Below are positions 45,225-48,354 of a stretch of DNA of 48,354 nt, in pieces. Origin of the DNA: Polaromonas sp. (lineage in GTDB: Bacteria > Pseudomonadota > Gammaproteobacteria > Burkholderiales > Burkholderiaceae_C); assembly GCF_013817205.1 (NCBI RefSeq), contig NZ_JACDDD010000020.1, forward strand, positions 1 through 48,354. The letters are read 5' to 3'. Numbering within the stretch: the first letter of the stretch is position 1; each line of letters begins with the position of its first letter. Both the position numbers and the translations under genes were made by a program. The notes below the pieces were generated by a model. It did no database searches and was not told where the DNA came from. It saw nothing but the letters and a program-made list of their open reading frames with translations.

Positions 45225-45689
45225 TCAGCTCGCTGATACGACCAGTTGGTTGTTCACGGAAGTCACGCCCTTGACCCGCCGGGCCAGGTCGGTGGCCTTG
45301 TCCTTGGCGGCGGCTGTTGGCGCGGGGCCGTTGAGGGTGACCACGCCATTCTTGGTGTCCACATTGATTTTGGTGGCGCTCAGGTCCGGATCCTTGGCCA
45401 GGCTCGCATTGACAGAGGTTGTGATGACTGCATCGTCAATTTTTTCCCCCATGGTGATCACAGCCTGATTGCCCGACGCCTGGGCATCCTTGCTAGCATC
45501 TTTCATGGCGTTGCCCGCATCTCGGGCCGCCTGCTCGGTCTTAGCGATGGCCGAGTCGACCGACTGCCCAACGGTTTTCCCGTCGTCGGCCTTGTTGCAA
45601 GCAGCCAGTGCAAGCAGCACGGCGACTGAATACACGGTCGCAGCCAGAGGGCGGCGGGCAGCGCCCCAAAAAATAAAATGCTGCGTCAT
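45225..45689 (-). CDS. BON-domain lipoprotein with hydrophilic linker
   Basis: The 154-residue protein has a signal with lipobox LAAC. An alanine/lysine-rich helical linker (SAIAKTEQAARDAGNAMKDA) and a C-terminal BON domain (DDAVITTSVNASLAKDPDLS, KNGVVTLNGPAPT, VKGVTSVNNQLVV) follow. It is 35 nt downstream of csbD and probably cotranscribed with it. A terminator follows directly. Confidence 0.88.
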   Translation of the reverse strand: MTQHFIFWGAARRPLAATVYSVAVLLALAACNKADDGKTVGQSVDSAIAKTEQAARDAGNAMKDASKDAQASGNQAVITMGEKIDDAVITTSVNASLAKDPDLSATKINVDTKNGVVTLNGPAPTAAAKDKATDLARRVKGVTSVNNQLVVSAS

Positions 45690-45724
45690 GGTCAGTCTCC
45701 GTTCTGGACCGGCTGGCCTGCAGT

Positions 45725-45922
45725 TCAGAGCTTGTCGACGGCCTTTTTAACCGCGTCCTTGGCGTCTTCCTTGGCATCGCCGTACCCGGACTGCGCCTTG
45801 CCTTTGACCTGGTCGGTCATGCCTTCGGCCTCAAGGCTTTCATTGCCGACTACCCGGCCGGCCACTTCCTTGACCTTGCCCTTGGCTTCTTCGACGCGAC
45901 CTTCAACTTGATGCTTGTTCAT
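45725..45922 (-). CDS. CsbD-family stress protein
   Basis: The 65-residue hydrophilic protein shows the family pattern: NKHQVEGRVEEAKGKVKEVAG, then EAEGMTDQVKGKAQSGYGDAK. CsbD is a general-stress protein of unknown mechanism. GAAGGAA lies 6 nt before ATG 45922; a longer frame to 45970 is not used. It starts a two-gene unit with the BON lipoprotein. Confidence 0.92.
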   Translation of the reverse strand: MNKHQVEGRVEEAKGKVKEVAGRVVGNESLEAEGMTDQVKGKAQSGYGDAKEDAKDAVKKAVDKL

Positions 45923-46040
45923 GGTGATTCCTTCGGGTAAAACCTGCCGGTATGGCAGGGGTGAATTCACTGTAGTTTTATTCCCCGTGATGACTCGTCA
46001 GCGCGTGCGCAATTCCATGTAGGACGCCGGCCTCCAGTAT

Positions 46041-46535
46041 TCACTGCCAGGAACAGGCGCCATGACGCCGGCGAAACAGGCGGGGCTCCAGCGCCATGTG
46101 ATCGGCAAAAAGGCCGCGCTTGGCGGCCTGCGCCAGGGCCTGCTGCGCTGCGTAAGGGCCGCCATGGCGGCCAAAACCATACGCCCATGCGTGCCCCTGG
46201 CCGACCAGCCACTCGGCGATATCCTCACCATCGTGGCGCAACACCACGACGGTTCGGCCGTAATCGTCCTTGCGCCGCGTCTCGAATTCAGCAGAACGGC
46301 CGAGCAAACGCTGCGCCAGGGCGGCACGCGCTGCCTGGCCATGTGCCTGGCAAATCTCCGGCGCATCGATGCCGGCGATACGCACCTTCACTGGCTTGCC
46401 GCCGCTTGCCGGACGGACCCACAAGGTGTCGCCGTCGCTGACCCGGGTGACCGTGCCGCCCCATGCCTGCGCCGCGCCGGACTGCAGCGCCCACGCCATC
46501 CCCAGAACCACAACCATGGCGTTTCTTCGGGTCAT
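46041..46535 (-). CDS. Secreted thermonuclease-family nuclease
   Basis: The 164-residue protein has a short signal peptide (ending near QAWGG) and a staphylococcal nuclease-like fold. TRVSDGDTLWV, VKVRIAGIDAPE, and DDYGRTVVVLRHDGEDIAEWL with the catalytic Arg and Glu region are visible. It should cut DNA or RNA in the periplasm or outside. Its start overlaps the DUF2784 stop (ATGA), so the two are coupled. An extra Met further upstream would extend it to 46562. Confidence 0.9.
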   Translation of the reverse strand: MTRRNAMVVVLGMAWALQSGAAQAWGGTVTRVSDGDTLWVRPASGGKPVKVRIAGIDAPEICQAHGQAARAALAQRLLGRSAEFETRRKDDYGRTVVVLRHDGEDIAEWLVGQGHAWAYGFGRHGGPYAAQQALAQAAKRGLFADHMALEPRLFRRRHGACSWQ

Positions 46536-46903
46536 GACGGGTACCGGCGCTGGCGGCGCCACACCAGGGCATAGACCACCGCGTTGATCAGCAGCAGCGC
46601 GCCACCCAGTACAAACTGCAACTCACGTGTCAGCGCTCCCGGGTAGATCAGGGGCAGCAGGTAGCGTTCTATAAAACTTTCTGCATAACCGGCCGCGCCA
46701 CCGGCCTGCCGCAGGGCATTTTCCAGCGGCGTCAACGGGCAGGTCCAGCCGGTGAACTCCACCGTCGCGCCCCAGGCGAGCGCAGGCAGGTGCAGCCACG
46801 GCATCCAGCGCCAGCGCAAGGCCAGTAATCCGCCACCGAGGGCAAACACGATAAACAGCAGATGCACCAGCAGCACCGCATCGGCCAGCCAGGAGGCCAT
46901 CAT
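46532..46903 (-). CDS. DUF2784 family membrane protein
   Basis: The 123-residue protein has three to four membrane helices (ADAVLLVHLLFIVFALGGG, WLHLPALAWGATVEFTGW, ELQFVLGGALLLINAVVYALVW). The tract CPLTPLENALR is a family hallmark as I recall. The role is unknown. The start is 3 nt from a palindromic repeat copy that forms its whole leader. It is coupled to the nuclease gene. Confidence 0.88.
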   Translation of the reverse strand: MMASWLADAVLLVHLLFIVFALGGGLLALRWRWMPWLHLPALAWGATVEFTGWTCPLTPLENALRQAGGAAGYAESFIERYLLPLIYPGALTRELQFVLGGALLLINAVVYALVWRRQRRYPS

Positions 46904-46905
46904 TT

Positions 46906-46960
46906 GCTACTCTTTTTATAGCTGCTTACGCAGACTGAACGGGGGCTGGAGGTCGATTTG
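46906..46960 (+). repeat. Palindromic repeat copy forming the leader of the DUF2784 gene
   Basis: The core GCTAC-TCTTTTT-ATAGC (46906-46922) is followed by TGCTTACGC, ACGGGGGCTGGAGG and GATTTG, in line with the nadB copy. Its palindrome begins 3 nt upstream of the DUF2784 start codon on the other strand. Confidence 0.75.
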
Positions 46961-46996
46961 TTCATGTATTTTTGATCAGCAGGGATAAGGCCGGAT

Positions 46997-47830
46997 TCAG
47001 GCCGTGACGATCCAGCCTTCGATCGGGTCAACGACCTCGGGCAGGCCGTAACGCGGTGCGCCTTGCATATGTTGCGCCTGCGCCCAGGCCACCTGCATGA
47101 GACACAGGACAGCGTCGAGTCCGTCGCCGCGGGCGTCGTCGACCAGAGTGTCGCGCTGGGCGTGGGTGAGCTTCAGGCGCAGGCCCAAACGGCTCTGGCC
47201 CATCTCCAGCGCAGTGACCAGGTCTTTGCGCGCGATCAGCCGCTCCGGCGTTTGCTTGAGGCGGTCGTCACTTTTGTAGGACCGGTTGCCGAGCACCTCG
47301 CGCGCCAGCAGACCGGGATAGGCTTCAAGTGCGATACGCGAACGGTCACCCTCGTGCAGGCCCGGCAGGTGCACGCCGGCAGCCAGCAGGCGTGGCACGC
47401 CCGCGTGCAGCATCCAGGCCACCGGCGGATTGACCCACTTCATGGACGGGCTGGAACCAGCAGGCCGGTCGGTGGCGCGGTGGGCGAACTTGCCCCCGGC
47501 CGGCCGCGCATCGCAAAACGCAGCAAAAGTCTGGCGGATATCAGCGCGGCTCAGCGAAGCGTAGTGCGCCATCAGCGCAGGCCAGGCGAGCGGCCAGCCG
47601 AGTTGTTCCACCAACTCGCGCGGCAGCCCGAAAGGCAGGTCAAAAGCGCCCAGCCAGGGGCCGGGCTGGCGCAACCAAATATCAAATTCGTCGAGCGAGG
47701 CCAGGTGCAGCAGGCGGCCGAGCTGCACGCGCCCGCTGGCACACGAACCCAGCGCCAGCACGATGGGTTTGCGGCGCGTCGGGGCACTTGAAAAATCACA
47801 TCCGACCAGCAGGGGCGTTGCAGCATCCAT
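46997..47830 (-). CDS. DUF429 domain protein
   Basis: The 277-residue protein starts with an RNase H-like strand (LLVGCDFSSAPTRRKPIVLA), in which D12 could be a metal ligand. FDLPFGLPRELV, ALEAYPGLLAREVLGNRSYK and DDARGDGLDAVLCLMQVAWA near the C-terminus follow, the DUF429 layout. No biochemical role is established to my knowledge. It is an isolated gene 93 nt beyond the DUF2784 start, on the same strand. Confidence 0.85.
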   Translation of the reverse strand: MDAATPLLVGCDFSSAPTRRKPIVLALGSCASGRVQLGRLLHLASLDEFDIWLRQPGPWLGAFDLPFGLPRELVEQLGWPLAWPALMAHYASLSRADIRQTFAAFCDARPAGGKFAHRATDRPAGSSPSMKWVNPPVAWMLHAGVPRLLAAGVHLPGLHEGDRSRIALEAYPGLLAREVLGNRSYKSDDRLKQTPERLIARKDLVTALEMGQSRLGLRLKLTHAQRDTLVDDARGDGLDAVLCLMQVAWAQAQHMQGAPRYGLPEVVDPIEGWIVTA

Positions 47831-47845
47831 GGATGTATTTTCGCG

Positions 47846-48354
47846 TCAACCGAGGGCCAGCGCCATCACGCCCAGCGCGATCAGGGCCGCGCCCAATGCA
47901 CGCTGCAGGCGATCGCCCTCGCCCAGCAGGTGGCCGCCAATCAGCGCGGCAAACAACATGGACACTTCACGCGCCGGTGCCACATGCGACAGCGGCGCCA
48001 CCTGCATCGCGTACAGCACCAGCACATAGGACACCGGGCTGAGCGTGCCAACCAGCAAGGCGTATTTCCACTGCTGTCTCCACAGCAGCCATGCCGTTGG
48101 CCGGTCGCGCAGCACTGCAGGCGCCAGCAGCGCCAGCCGTACAAAATTGCCGAGGCAGTCGATCAGGATGGGCGACATCAGCAAAAACTTCACTGCATAA
48201 CCGTCCACCACGGTGTAGCTGGCAATGAAGGCGCCAGTCAGCAAGCCGTAGACCATGCCCTTGTGAACCCGCTGACGCTGTGCCGGGTCGTGCGCTGCGC
48301 GCAGCAAGCCGGGTTCGCCGGCGATCAGGAACACGCCACCCACCACGCCGAGGA
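47846..48354 (-). CDS. EamA/DMT-superfamily transporter (5' part beyond window)
   Basis: The C-terminal ~169 residues show five hydrophobic helices with the EamA pattern: YGLLTGAFIASYTVVDGYAV, LLVGTLSPVSYVLVLYAMQV, HVAPAREVSMLFAALIGGHLLGEG and RALGAALIALGVMAL. The frame stays open through the right edge, so the start lies beyond 48354. Members export amino acids or metabolites; the substrate is unknown. It stops 15 nt before the DUF429 start. Confidence 0.88.
   Translation of the reverse strand, partial: LGVVGGVFLIAGEPGLLRAAHDPAQRQRVHKGMVYGLLTGAFIASYTVVDGYAVKFLLMSPILIDCLGNFVRLALLAPAVLRDRPTAWLLWRQQWKYALLVGTLSPVSYVLVLYAMQVAPLSHVAPAREVSMLFAALIGGHLLGEGDRLQRALGAALIALGVMALALG

Overview
The window looks like the chromosome of a betaproteobacterium of the order Burkholderiales, most likely family Comamonadaceae (Polaromonas/Rhodoferax/Variovorax-like). 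The evidence is high GC, housekeeping proteins of that family type, and several kinds of dispersed palindromic repeat that I associate with that family. No tRNA, rRNA, complete insertion sequence, CRISPR array or prophage is visible. The genus is inference; no search was possible.

Layout. 1-3316: the 5' part of nuoC, a GC-rich palindromic repeat, a fused NuoE-NuoF (formate dehydrogenase/HoxF-like) flavoprotein gene and a LysR regulator. 3342-7626: mrp/apbC and metG, with a Phd/PIN toxin-antitoxin pair and a 170-bp inverted-repeat element between them. 7647-13204: a 7TM receptor with a degenerate GGDEF domain, a SulP transporter, a BamE-like lipoprotein, DUF3460 and scpA. 13625-17697: a two-partner secretion pair (TpsB transporter, TpsA adhesin). 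18128-30632: a cofactor block holding nadB, nadA, nadC, a TPP riboswitch with thiC-thiO-thiS-thiG-thiE, then panD, bioB, panB and panC. 30702-32467: a scar region with a fragment resembling a DNA methylase, a truncated YqjE gene, a DUF883 gene and repeat-rich spacer. 32468-40158: gpsA, secB, grxC, a rhodanese, gpmA, a carboxy-terminal processing protease, a MoeB/ThiF adenylyltransferase and a large AsmA protein. 40431-45922: an orphan receiver, a NarL-type two-component system and a run of small envelope/stress proteins (DUF1328, DUF883, YqjE-like, BON, BON, CsbD). 46041-48354: a secreted nuclease, DUF2784, DUF429 and a partial EamA transporter.

How the genes work together. The 18-31 kb block makes NAD, thiamine, pantothenate and biotin; the thiamine operon is tightly packed, with ATGA overlaps, and sits under a TPP riboswitch. 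The 40-46 kb block reads as a sensor plus a set of small envelope and osmotic-stress proteins. The 13.6-17.7 kb pair is an export system for a surface adhesin.

The most unusual signal is a short element whose core is a 17-nt palindrome (GCTAT-N7-ATAGC) followed by a conserved tail of about 40 nt. It occurs at least seven times here, on both strands. Four copies lie inside genes (the NuoEF fusion, metG, nadB, gpsA) without breaking the reading frame. Also notable are the toxin-antitoxin pair translationally coupled to metG, the ThiD-like remnant fused to ThiE, and nuoC lying next to the wrong partner.
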